Source: Phycisphaerae bacterium
GTDB taxonomy: Bacteria; Planctomycetota; Phycisphaerae; Sedimentisphaerales; SM23-30
Assembly (NCBI GenBank): GCA_016342495.1
Contig: JAEIOG010000041.1
Span: 1 to 41,056 of the forward strand
Reading direction: 5' to 3'
Length of the DNA stretch: 41,056 bases
The notes beneath the pieces were generated by a model. It saw nothing but the letters and a program-made list of their open reading frames with translations, had not been told where the DNA came from and did not search any database. The translations under genes and the position numbers were made by a program. Positions 1 through 8,100 of this stretch are shown piece after piece. Within the stretch, counting starts at the first letter, position 1, and each line of letters begins with the position of its first letter.

Positions 1-1
1 G

Positions 2-193
2 ATTATGCGAAAAAATAGCTTTAATAACCGCAGTAGCCGCGGAGCTCAAACCCAATCAATCCTGATGAGCATATTTTCCACACTCAAACAACGCAACCAA
101 AACCCAGTCAAAGCCGTAAAGCAAGCCCTTAAAATCTACACCAAAACCGGAAAACTACCAAAACTAGCAGACATATCTGCTTCACATGGCTAA
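2..193 (+). CDS. C-terminal fragment of a probable IS66-type transposase (cut by window start)
   Basis: The reading frame is open from the left edge of the window to the TAA at 191-193, so the first ATG (5-7) is probably internal and this is the tail of a longer protein. The residues RKNSF, then RGAQTQ, then a helical stretch and a KTGKLPKL-type ending resemble the last ~60 residues of many IS66-family transposases, as I remember them. The DDE catalytic core would lie upstream and cannot be seen. No inverted repeat or target duplication could be recognised downstream of the stop. The family assignment rests on pattern memory only. Alternatives are a degenerate transposase remnant or an unrelated basic protein. 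Confidence 0.45.
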   Translation: MMRKNSFNNRSSRGAQTQSILMSIFSTLKQRNQNPVKAVKQALKIYTKTGKLPKLADISASHG

Positions 194-197
194 AGTG

Positions 198-404
198 TTA
201 CAAGTCTTCTTTGTTTTTCAGGCCAAAGGCTTCTTTGAGTAGACGGCTGGGGAGGCTGTTAGCTTTAGCAAATTCATTGATGCTATTATTCTGATTGATA
301 ATGAGCTGTTTTGCCTGGCTTTTCTTTTCGGAGATTTTCACGCTGGCAAGGGACAGACCAATGATGGCTGTAATCAGCAGGATGATAATGAGTATTCTTT
401 TCAT
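198..404 (-). CDS. Small single-pass membrane protein of unknown function
   Basis: The 68-residue product begins MKRILIIILLITAIIG, a short basic end and one hydrophobic helix (about residues 4-22) that is either a membrane anchor or an uncleaved signal. A charged segment follows, then an amphipathic C-terminal helix pair (around FAKANSLPSRLLKEAFGL). That tail resembles the short helix-turn-helix-like tails found on some small redox or haem membrane proteins, but no function can be assigned. The ATG at 402-404 was chosen over the upstream ATG at 480-482 because AAGGA lies about 6 bases before it and a signal-like segment follows directly. It lies downstream of the sulfur operon, beyond the hairpin at 481-505, so it is probably transcribed separately or by read-through. 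Confidence 0.5.
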   Translation of the reverse strand: MKRILIIILLITAIIGLSLASVKISEKKSQAKQLIINQNNSINEFAKANSLPSRLLKEAFGLKNKEDL

Positions 405-480
405 GGCAATTCCTTTGCAGTTAGCTATTGGCAGTCTTGCATAAATTATATAAGGTTTAATATGTATATTATATTTGTAC

Positions 481-505
481 AAAACCCCCCAAGCAAGCTT
501 GGGGG
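481..505 (-). terminator. Rho-independent terminator after the sulfurtransferase fusion gene
   Basis: A perfect 9-bp GC-rich stem (486-494 with 497-505, inner AA) is followed on the minus strand by TTTT (484-481). It lies 12 bases after the stop codon of the leftward gene at 518. The T-run is short, so termination may be partial. A similar CCCCCAA/TTGGGGG stem lies after the flotillin gene at 10583-10608. Confidence 0.6.
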
Positions 506-517
506 CTGAGATTTAGT

Positions 518-2980
518 TTAGATGAATAAGTTGACATTAGCAGATTCGGCCTGGTCGAGGTACATTGCTACTCCACCTTCTTCGACACCATCGATGAGTT
601 CTTCTTTTTTGATGCCCATTAAATCCATGGTCATGGTGCAGGCGACAAGTCTGATGCCGTTGGCTTTGGCGTTTTCGATCAATTCAGGCAGGGACAGCAC
701 GTTTTTATTTTTCATTATGCCTTTGATCATTGCGGTGCCCATGCCGGCCATATTCATTTTTGACAGTTTGACTTTATTGGGGCCTTGTGGCATCATGAAA
801 CCAAACATGCGTTCAATGAAAGTTTTCTTGACGGAAACCGATTCGGATTTTCTTAGAAGATTTAATCCCCAGAAAGTAAAGAATAAGGTTACATCTTTAC
901 CCATGGAAGCGGCGCCGTTGGCAATGATGAAAGCGGCCATTGCTTTATCGAAGTCGCAGTTAAACACGACAATGGTTTTACCATCATTATTATTTGAGCT
1001 GGTTTTAGGAACGCCCTGGCCTTTGCCGATAGTTATGGTATAAATTCCATCAGCTTTGGTAGTGTCGATCAGGGTATTGCCGGTTGAGTTGCACCAGCCT
1101 TTGATGTCAGCGACAAAGCCATGGTCGGTGGAAGAAATTTTTATGACCTGGCCGGGTTGTTTGGTGTCCATGGCAGTTTTTAATTGCATAATCGGGCCAG
1201 GGCATTGCAGGCCACAGGCATCGATTGTGGTTATGTTTTCAGTGTCGAAAGTTGCAGGTGTATTCATAGCATCCTTTTCTCCGGTATCGTCGGTAAGTTC
1301 TTTATTATATTCGAGTAGTTCAGAATCATCTGAGATGAAGGCTTTGTAGGTTTTGTATCCACCGGTAAGGTTTTTGGTATTGAAGCCATTTTGTTGGAGG
1401 ATTCGGCAGGCAATATAGCCACGCAGGCCAACCTGGCAGAACACTAATATTTCTTTGTCGCGAGGAAGATTGCTCAGCTTGCTTCTTAAATCATCAACTG
1501 GGATATGCTTCGAACCGGGGATAGTTCCTGTCGAAACTTCCGCTTCGGTACGGACATCTAAAAGAAGTTGATTATCTTTGGGATTAATAACATCTTCGAC
1601 ATGGCATATATTGGTATCGCCTTTGATAACATTTGCAGCAATGAAACCAGCGTAGTTGACCGGGTCTTTAGCAGAGCCATAAGGCGGGGCATAGCAGAGT
1701 TCCAGATCCTGCAAATCAAAAACAGTAAGCCCGGCCCGGATGGCAACGGCCAGAACATCGATACGTTTGTCAATGCCTTTGGTGCCAACGGCCTGGGCGC
1801 CAAGGATTTTGCCATCTTTCGGGTCAAATAGCAGTTTGACAGTCATTTGGCTGGCGCCGGGGTAATAGCTGGCATGGTTTGCAGGATGGACATAAATTTT
1901 TTCATGTGGGATATTCAGGCGTTTGAGCATTTTCTCATTTAAGCCGGTACATGCTACGCTAAGGTCGAATACTTTGCAGATAGCGGTTCCCTGAGTTTTG
2001 TGGTATGAGCTTTTCTGGCCAAAGATGTTGTCCGCGGCGATGCGTCCTTGTCGGTTGGCCGGGCCAGCCAGCGGTATCAGGGCCGGGGTGCCGCTGACAA
2101 AGTCAACAACTTCGATGGCATCGCCAACAGCATAGATGTTTTCGTCGCTGGTTTGCATTTGATCGTTTACTGCTATGCCACCACGGGGGCCGAGTGTAAG
2201 ATTAGCTTCTTTGGCGAGTTTAACTTCGGGTTTTACACCAATGGCCATGACGACCATATCGGTGGTGATTTTTTGACCATCGCTAAGCTGGACTGTTACT
2301 GAATCATTATTGTCAATGACAGCGTCAAGGCTGATGTTAAGGTGGAGGTCAATGCCATGAGCTTTTAATTCATGATGTAAGGGTTGGGCGATTTCAGGGT
2401 CGACGGTGCCCATTACTTGTGGAGCTAATTCGATGAGGGAAACTTTGACATTACGATGGTTTAAAGCTTCGGCCATCTCCAGGCCAATGTATCCGCCACC
2501 GACAACAACGGCATGTTTACAGTTTTTAGCATCAACTTCTTTTTTTATAGCGTCCATATCGGGGATATTACGCAAAGTGAAAACAGCTTTGCTGTCGATA
2601 CCAGTCATTGGTGGTTTGATGGGTTCGGCACCGGGGCTAAGGACCAGAGTGTCATAGCTTTCGGTGTATTCGGTTTTTTTGACCAGATCACGAAGGGTGA
2701 CCTGTTTTGCCGAACGGTCGATAGATATAGCTTCGCATTGGGTGCGGACATCGATATTGAATCTTTGGCGCATGCTTTCGGGGGTCTGAACCAGTAGCCG
2801 AGAACGGTCAGTTATTTCGCCACCAATGTGATAGGGTAGACCACAATTAGCAAAAGAGATATGCTCGCCTCTTTCAATCAAAATGATTTCGGTATCTTCG
2901 TTTAGTCTTCTGGCGCGGGCGGCTGTGGATGCTCCGCCAGCTACGCCACCAATAATGATAATTCTTTTTTTATTTGTCAT
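518..2980 (-). CDS. CoA-disulfide reductase-like FAD enzyme fused to rhodanese, TusA and DsrE2 domains
   Basis: 820 residues. Order of parts: an FAD/NAD(P)H-dependent pyridine nucleotide-disulfide oxidoreductase of the CoA-disulfide reductase type (about 1-450) with the GGVAGGA dinucleotide motif at 11-17, the SFANCGLPY active-site segment with Cys46, and a second GGGYIGLE nucleotide motif near 160; a rhodanese domain (about 460-560) with the CQVGLRG loop, Cys515; a TusA-like domain (about 580-655) with CGLQCPGP, Cys589 and Cys593; and a DsrE2-type domain to the end, with Cys781 in the ACTMTMDLMG segment. Family knowledge: these parts reduce persulfides or CoA disulfides and pass sulfane sulfur between cysteines in the cytoplasm. 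The ATG at 2980 has GAGAG 5 bases upstream; an in-frame TTG at 3001 is less likely. It is 31 bases after the ArsR-type gene, so the two form an operon. All key cysteines are present. The physiological substrate is inferred. Confidence 0.9.
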   Translation of the reverse strand: MTNKKRIIIIGGVAGGASTAARARRLNEDTEIILIERGEHISFANCGLPYHIGGEITDRSRLLVQTPESMRQRFNIDVRTQCEAISIDRSAKQVTLRDLVKKTEYTESYDTLVLSPGAEPIKPPMTGIDSKAVFTLRNIPDMDAIKKEVDAKNCKHAVVVGGGYIGLEMAEALNHRNVKVSLIELAPQVMGTVDPEIAQPLHHELKAHGIDLHLNISLDAVIDNNDSVTVQLSDGQKITTDMVVMAIGVKPEVKLAKEANLTLGPRGGIAVNDQMQTSDENIYAVGDAIEVVDFVSGTPALIPLAGPANRQGRIAADNIFGQKSSYHKTQGTAICKVFDLSVACTGLNEKMLKRLNIPHEKIYVHPANHASYYPGASQMTVKLLFDPKDGKILGAQAVGTKGIDKRIDVLAVAIRAGLTVFDLQDLELCYAPPYGSAKDPVNYAGFIAANVIKGDTNICHVEDVINPKDNQLLLDVRTEAEVSTGTIPGSKHIPVDDLRSKLSNLPRDKEILVFCQVGLRGYIACRILQQNGFNTKNLTGGYKTYKAFISDDSELLEYNKELTDDTGEKDAMNTPATFDTENITTIDACGLQCPGPIMQLKTAMDTKQPGQVIKISSTDHGFVADIKGWCNSTGNTLIDTTKADGIYTITIGKGQGVPKTSSNNNDGKTIVVFNCDFDKAMAAFIIANGAASMGKDVTLFFTFWGLNLLRKSESVSVKKTFIERMFGFMMPQGPNKVKLSKMNMAGMGTAMIKGIMKNKNVLSLPELIENAKANGIRLVACTMTMDLMGIKKEELIDGVEEGGVAMYLDQAESANVNLFI

Positions 2981-3011
2981 TTTTTCTCTCGTTAATACCA
3001 AGTTTTATTTA

Positions 3012-3314
3012 TTAAATCACGCAGTTTTTGCTTATACAGTTTATCAACCCAGGAAGTTGGGGTGATATGATTTCGTAGTAGACTGCACGGCCTTTTCTTT
3101 GGCTGGCAAGTAGGCCCTGACCTTTAAGTAATCTAAGGTGTTCGCAGGTTTGGTTGGGGGTGCAATTGCATAGCTGGGCTATTTCGTGAACTGGAAATTC
3201 GCCTTGCATTAATATATTTACAATTTTCAGCCGAGCAGGGTGAGCCATCACTTTCAGGCATTCGGCCGCTTTTTCAAAGGTTTCGTCCGATAATAGTTTA
3301 AGTTGATTATTCAT
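3012..3314 (-). CDS. ArsR/SmtB-family winged-helix repressor, probably sulfur- or redox-sensing
   Basis: 100 residues. It has the ArsR-type winged helix: an AHPARLKIVNIL segment (about 24-35), a recognition region QLCNCTPNQTCEHLRLL (48-63), and a wing with RKGRAVYYEI (73-82). Start ATG at 3312-3314 with AGGAG 7 bases upstream. Six cysteines (19, 49, 51, 57, 93, 98) are many for such a small protein. Cys49 and Cys51 form a CxC at the turn before the recognition helix, not at the classical arsenic site. Because it directly precedes a persulfide/sulfurtransferase gene, the most likely signal is a sulfane sulfur or persulfide, as known for the BigR/SqrR branch of the family; metals or arsenite remain possible. 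It probably represses its own operon through the inverted repeat at 3349-3373. Confidence 0.85.
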   Translation of the reverse strand: MNNQLKLLSDETFEKAAECLKVMAHPARLKIVNILMQGEFPVHEIAQLCNCTPNQTCEHLRLLKGQGLLASQRKGRAVYYEIISPQLPGLINCISKNCVI

Positions 3315-3688
3315 AAGTAGCTCCTGTATTATTTCATATTATACTATCAATATATCGAAATGTTGCGATATTTCTATGTTTTTTTTGAATTATTTATGCT
3401 ATTTATATATAAGTTTTTATTTAACAACAGTTTATGTTGATAAAGAAGATTGAAAAAAAGTGGTTTTCACCTAAAAATGCGGTTATGTATTATTAAATTC
3501 GCAGGATTGGACATTGGCATTAGCGATAAATAGTTCTCATGTTACAATATTCCAATTTTTGTGTCATTATTACTATATGACCAAGCTATAAGACTGGTTA
3601 TAATGCAATGACTGTGTTTAATGAGCGTCGGTAAGTGGAGATGACTGCTGGCGGTATGAGAAATTATATGGTTTTATTGGAGTAAAAA
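3315..3688. other. Divergent intergenic region, 374 bases
   Basis: AT-rich spacer between the leftward sulfur operon and the rightward DUF1080 gene. It holds the ArsR promoter/operator on the left and a candidate rightward promoter: TATAAT at 3599-3604 with ATGACC (3577-3582) 16 bases upstream, which would give a leader of about 78 bases. A TTGGAG ribosome site precedes the ATG at 3689. No coding potential was seen in the middle part. Confidence 0.4.
3338..3373 (-). promoter_or_regulatory. Promoter and operator-like inverted repeat upstream of the ArsR-type gene
   Basis: On the minus strand a perfect TATAAT (3338-3343 on the plus strand) lies 23 bases before the start codon. An inverted repeat ATATCG-N8-CGATAT (3352-3371) covers the expected spacer and -35 region; no good -35 hexamer is visible. 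A repressor on this repeat would block RNA polymerase, which fits ArsR-type autoregulation. The repeat and the TATAAT are seen directly; the operator role is inferred. Confidence 0.5.
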
Positions 3689-4381
3689 ATGAAAAAGGTA
3701 TTATTAGTAGCGGTTTGTCTGGGTTTTTTGGTTTTGCAGGGTTGCGGTTCGAAGGTGTCGGTGCCGCCAATGTCGCATCCTGATACTAGCGGTTGGCAGA
3801 ATCTTTTTGCCGCGGATTTATCTGACGCGATTTATCCTGAAGGTATCTGGACAGTAAGTGATGGTGTGCTGACTGCCAGTGAAGACCAATGTATCTGGAG
3901 CAAAAAAGACTATAATAATTTTATTGTTGATCTGGAATTCAAGACTGCAGATGGCACCAATAGTGGTGTGATTGTTTATTGTACCGATACCAAAAACTGG
4001 ATTCCTAATTCTGTTGAAGTGCAGATCGCTGATGACTTTAGCGAAAAATGGGCCAAAGCTGACAAGACCTGGCAGTGTGGTGCGATATTTGGTCATCTTG
4101 GTGCCAAAAAATCGGCAGTTAAAAAACCTGGTCAATGGAATCGTTATACAGTAACCTGTAAAGATAAGATGATTTATGTTCTTTTAAATGGCGAAATGGT
4201 AACCGAGATGGATATGGCATTGTGGACCAGCGGCAAGAAGAATCCAGATGGGACCGATATACCTTCATGGTTGAGTAATGCTTTTGCGACATTGCCAACG
4301 CATGGTCATATTGGTTTTCAAGGCAAACATGCCGGGGCACCGATTTATTTTCGCAATATAAAGATTATGGAAATTGAATAG
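3689..4381 (+). CDS. DUF1080 (3-keto-disaccharide hydrolase domain) lipoprotein
   Basis: 230 residues. A lipoprotein signal peptide with lipobox LQGC puts the mature N-terminus at about Cys19. The rest is one DUF1080 domain, a concanavalin/LamG-like jelly roll, with the family hallmarks GWQNLF near the start, WSKKDYNNFIVDLEFK, NSGVIVYC, a PGQWNRYTV segment and a final HIGFQGKHAGAPIYFRNIKI. Family knowledge: DUF1080 proteins are numerous in Planctomycetes and several act on 3-keto-glycosides or bind carbohydrate. Here it would sit on a membrane facing the periplasm. It is a single gene with its own terminator (4404-4439) and is not in an operon with the sulfur genes. The exact substrate cannot be read from the sequence. 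Confidence 0.88.
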   Translation: MKKVLLVAVCLGFLVLQGCGSKVSVPPMSHPDTSGWQNLFAADLSDAIYPEGIWTVSDGVLTASEDQCIWSKKDYNNFIVDLEFKTADGTNSGVIVYCTDTKNWIPNSVEVQIADDFSEKWAKADKTWQCGAIFGHLGAKKSAVKKPGQWNRYTVTCKDKMIYVLLNGEMVTEMDMALWTSGKKNPDGTDIPSWLSNAFATLPTHGHIGFQGKHAGAPIYFRNIKIMEIE

Positions 4382-4403
4382 TAAATTGAATCGTTAGTTT
4401 TTG

Positions 4404-4439
4404 AAGGCTTGTGAGTTTTTTGCTTATGAGCCTTTTTTT
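4404..4439 (+). terminator. Strong rho-independent terminator after the DUF1080 gene
   Basis: A 12-bp stem (4404-4415 with 4423-4434, including three G:T pairs) with a 7-base loop runs into seven T residues (4433-4439). It lies 22 bases after the stop codon. Its distal end abuts the stop of the convergent leftward gene at 4438. The T-run is only on the plus-strand side. Confidence 0.85.
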
Positions 4440-5130
4440 ATATTTCGGTGTTAGTTTGATGTGTTTTTTTTAATTGGGTCAAACGGCGTTCGATTTCATC
4501 TTGGCGCTGCAGGTTAGCTAAGGTGTCGGTATCGATATCAAAGCCGATGGTTTGGAAGATTTCATCATTGACTTCGAGTTCGATTTCTTTTTCTTCGATT
4601 TTAGCTTCCATTCGTGAGATAGCCTCTAAGATGGAATCGCCTTGGGGCAATGTTTGCGTTTCAAGATTGTTTTGGATTTTTTGTTTTTGCTTAACGATAA
4701 GGTTGCGTTGCTGGAGCTCTTTGCATTTTTGTTTTAGGTTATTGAGATTGTCTTGCAATTGAATGCGCACCTGCATTGCCTGTTTGTAAGCATCTTCGGC
4801 ACGAGTAAGTGAATTTTCCTGAAGCTTTTGTTGTTCTTCGGTTTCCAGTTGGGCGGCTAATGCTTTACGGGCAAGATTTTCATCATTTGTTTTTAAGGCG
4901 GTTTCGGTTAGTTTCTGGAATCGAAGTAGCTTGCCATTGGTTTCATCGAGTTTGCGGGATGAGGCTTTGACAGCGGTTAAGGATTTGGCTTGGGCCTTGA
5001 TGGCAAGGGATAGCTTTTGGGCCAGTTCCTTTTGCAACTGAGGCAGAATATGTTCTGGCTGTTCGATTGAATCAAGGAAAGCTTCGATTCGGCCCATTGT
5101 AATCAATTGTAATTTTTTTATCAGTGACAT
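4438..5130 (-). CDS. PspA/IM30-family protein (paralogue A, last gene of the membrane-remodelling cluster)
   Basis: 230 residues, almost wholly alpha-helical and coiled-coil. The N-terminus MSLIKKLQLITMGRIEAFLDSIEQPEHIL matches the PspA/Vipp1 amphipathic helix followed by the start of the helical hairpin. Family knowledge: PspA and Vipp1 are bacterial ESCRT-III homologues that bind stressed inner membrane and form rods or rings. Overall length is usual for PspA. The C-terminal EIERRLTQLKK segment is shared in pattern with paralogue C (14132-14836) but not with paralogue B. It starts 11 bases after the stop of the large AAA+ gene, so it is probably translated from the same transcript. No transmembrane segment is present. 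Confidence 0.88.
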   Translation of the reverse strand: MSLIKKLQLITMGRIEAFLDSIEQPEHILPQLQKELAQKLSLAIKAQAKSLTAVKASSRKLDETNGKLLRFQKLTETALKTNDENLARKALAAQLETEEQQKLQENSLTRAEDAYKQAMQVRIQLQDNLNNLKQKCKELQQRNLIVKQKQKIQNNLETQTLPQGDSILEAISRMEAKIEEKEIELEVNDEIFQTIGFDIDTDTLANLQRQDEIERRLTQLKKTHQTNTEI

Positions 5131-5141
5131 TTATTTAACCA

Positions 5142-8100
5142 TTATTCGTTTTCAGATTGCTTAGGTTTTGATTCATCGCTTTTTTTGGGTTGTTCTTCGG
5201 TCAGGTATCGCTGGCGGAGGAATTCCATCAGGTTAGCATAGCCGTCGGACATTTTTTCAAATTTGCTTACCAGTTCGGAAACATATTTACGTTGGCCATC
5301 GCGATTGTGCGTTACCCGCATCAGCCAGGTTTCCATGGTATTATATTGTTCTTCAAGGACAGAAAGCAACATGTGAGCATCTTTTTCTGTATCAAAAGCC
5401 TTTTGCTGGGCGGCCTGGTTGGCGATATCTTTACGCTGATGAGAAAGTTCATCTATAATGACATCAAATTTGTCAGCAAACTGGTCAGTGACTTTGGTCA
5501 ATGTTTCAGTTTGAAGGTTTTGGTTTGTCTGGTCAGGCTTTTTGGTGATAGAATCGACGCCTTGGGCCAGAACGTCTTTGATGGAATCAAGGCCCGCTCC
5601 GAAAGCGTTAAGTTGACGAACAACCATGGCGACTTTATCCTGAGATTCGTCACCCAGCAATTGATTGCGGCCAAAGGTTCGTTTGATTTCGCTCCAGCGG
5701 GTATTTTGTTCTTCCGTCAGCGTTTGGGTTATTTCTGCGAATTTCAGCAGGTTAGCTTCAGTGCCAGATGTTAAGGTCTGGGCGTCCTGCTGATAATTGG
5801 AGTAAATCAATGTCCACAATTCATCATCATTCATAACCGGCAATACGCGCTGAGCTATACGGTTCATGTTTCGATAAGAGCCTTGTAGTAAGAATGGTGG
5901 TTCGGTGCGATAGGCATCGGCTTGGGCGGCTGAATCGATATATTGGCGATTGACATTGAGAATGACATCGCGAACCCGGAAAAGTTTTTTCATGATAGAA
6001 ACATATTCATTTAGTTCATCAGCAGTATAATTACCTTCAAAGTCTATACCTTCGCGTTGGTTGGTCTGAGCCAGTTTGATAACCGATGCGATATCCTTTT
6101 GGCTCCGATTGGCCAATTTGCTAAGGACAGGATTGGAGGTGATGCTGTTTTCGATATAGCTCATGGTGAAAGCATCGAAATTGTCGCCAACGATATCACC
6201 GATATTATAAGTGTCAGCGCGGTTGGTAAGCATATCCGGGATTCTGAATTTTTCGCCACTTTCGGTATAAGGGTTACCAGCCATCACTACGCAGACTCTT
6301 TTGCCGCGCAGGTCATAGGTTCGACTTTTTCCCTTGTAAACGCCTTCGATACGCCTTTGGCCATCGCAAAGAGAGATGAATTTTTGCAGAATTTCTGGGT
6401 TGCAATGCTGGATATCATCAAGATAGATCATGACATTGTCGCCCATTTCAAAAGCGAGGTTCAGTTTTTCGATTTCCTGGCGGGCAGCCATATTAGGAGC
6501 TTCGTTTGGATCAATGCTGGTTACCTTGTTGCCAATAGCAGGGCCATTGATTTTGACAAAGATTAGTCCCAGGCGATTGGCAATGTATTCCATGAGCGTG
6601 GTTTTGCCATAGCCCGGCGGGGAAATCAACAATAGCAACCCTTGCAGATCGGTGCGTTTATTGTCGCTGGCAGAGCCAATTTGTTTAGCGAGATTATCAC
6701 CAAGTAAGGGCAGGTAGACCTGATCGATAAGCTGATTACGAACGAAAGAAGTCAGGATATGCGGTTCAAATTCGGAAAGTTTCAGATTTTCTGAGAATTT
6801 ATCGGTCAGTTCTTTTTTGCGTTGTCTATACATATTGAACTTTGGCACGATGTGATTTTCATGGTGGTATAGTTTATCGTTATATTTGCAATAGTTCAGT
6901 TCATAGGTGCCATCGTTGATGAGGCTGTGGGCGCCGACCATGCCCTTGATTTTTCTGTTGATGTCCTGGGCAATTATATGACGATTTTTACGAGCAGGAT
7001 CAGTCATCAAAACGGCTGCTTCTTCGGCATATTCCAGTTTGCCATTATGTTGGCGAATATAGCTTCGCAGCCAATCGCGCAGAAGGGTGAAAGCTCCGAT
7101 CGGGTCAGTATGGAGATCTTTAATGGTAGCATCCAGTTTGGTTCGTTGAGCTTTGCTGAGCTGTTTTTCGAAGTTAGCCAGGATGTCAGCGGCCAATTTA
7201 CTCATGCAGAAGTTATCGGCTTTGACCAGCTCGTCAAAAAGATAGTTTGCCGCTGAATTCGTTATTTCAGAGTCGAATAGATTGGTGTTGGCTATGAAAT
7301 TCTGGATTTCATTTTGTAACAGGGCGACATATTTATCTTTGGTATCATCTATGCCAAAGGTTTGCTGCAGTTGGCCTATACTGTGGATTTTGGTGGTGAG
7401 CAGTTGCTTTTGGGCGGCATTGTCCCAAAGTTGCCAGAATAGCAGGGCCAGACTGCGAGCCTGAGTTGGAAAACGCAGAAGGCCTATTTCCGATTCAAGT
7501 TGTAATAGCGTTTGTAATATCAAACAGCCATCCTGATCATGCACGCCTTTGACATAGCCCTCGGCAAAACGTGGGCCCATAAATTCACGGGTGAATTTTG
7601 CGACTTCATCAAGCTCGGCCCGACAGAGTTTATCTTTGGTTTTAAGGTCATTTGCGTTAAGATGTTCGAGCATTTTGTAGGCAAGATATTCACCGCGATA
7701 AGTTTGGGGAGTTTCTGATACGCTATCGAGGTTCCAGATTTCTTTGGTATTTTGCAGTTGGATATCATCAACTTTTTCAAAGAAGCCCGTGCCAGTCAGA
7801 TGATAATACATCTGGTCATCACGATTGACCATGGTGATTTCGAGATTCTGGTTGTTGACCCGGAAGCGATGGCTGCCCAGTCTGATAATATTCTCGCCAT
7901 CTTCATAAAGTGCCTGACGGTCTTTGAGTTGGCGAATCGCTCCTTGCTGGATACTTTTTAGTTGGCTGTTAATATCGTCGGCTTTGACTGAATCATTTAG
8001 TTTTAGTAAATTCTCAACGGTTTCTTCGAGTTTTTGTACCATCATATCAGCGGCAAAGAAGCCATTGATTTCGTTGACATCGGTTAAGGTGTCGACACGT

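Noticed and set aside
522-1043. 173-codon plus-strand frame
   Set aside because: Antisense to the TusA/DsrE2 part of the sulfurtransferase fusion, whose motifs are clear on the minus strand.
5190-5774. 194-codon plus-strand frame
   Set aside because: Antisense to the C-terminal helical part of the AAA+ gene; no ribosome site or recognisable motif.
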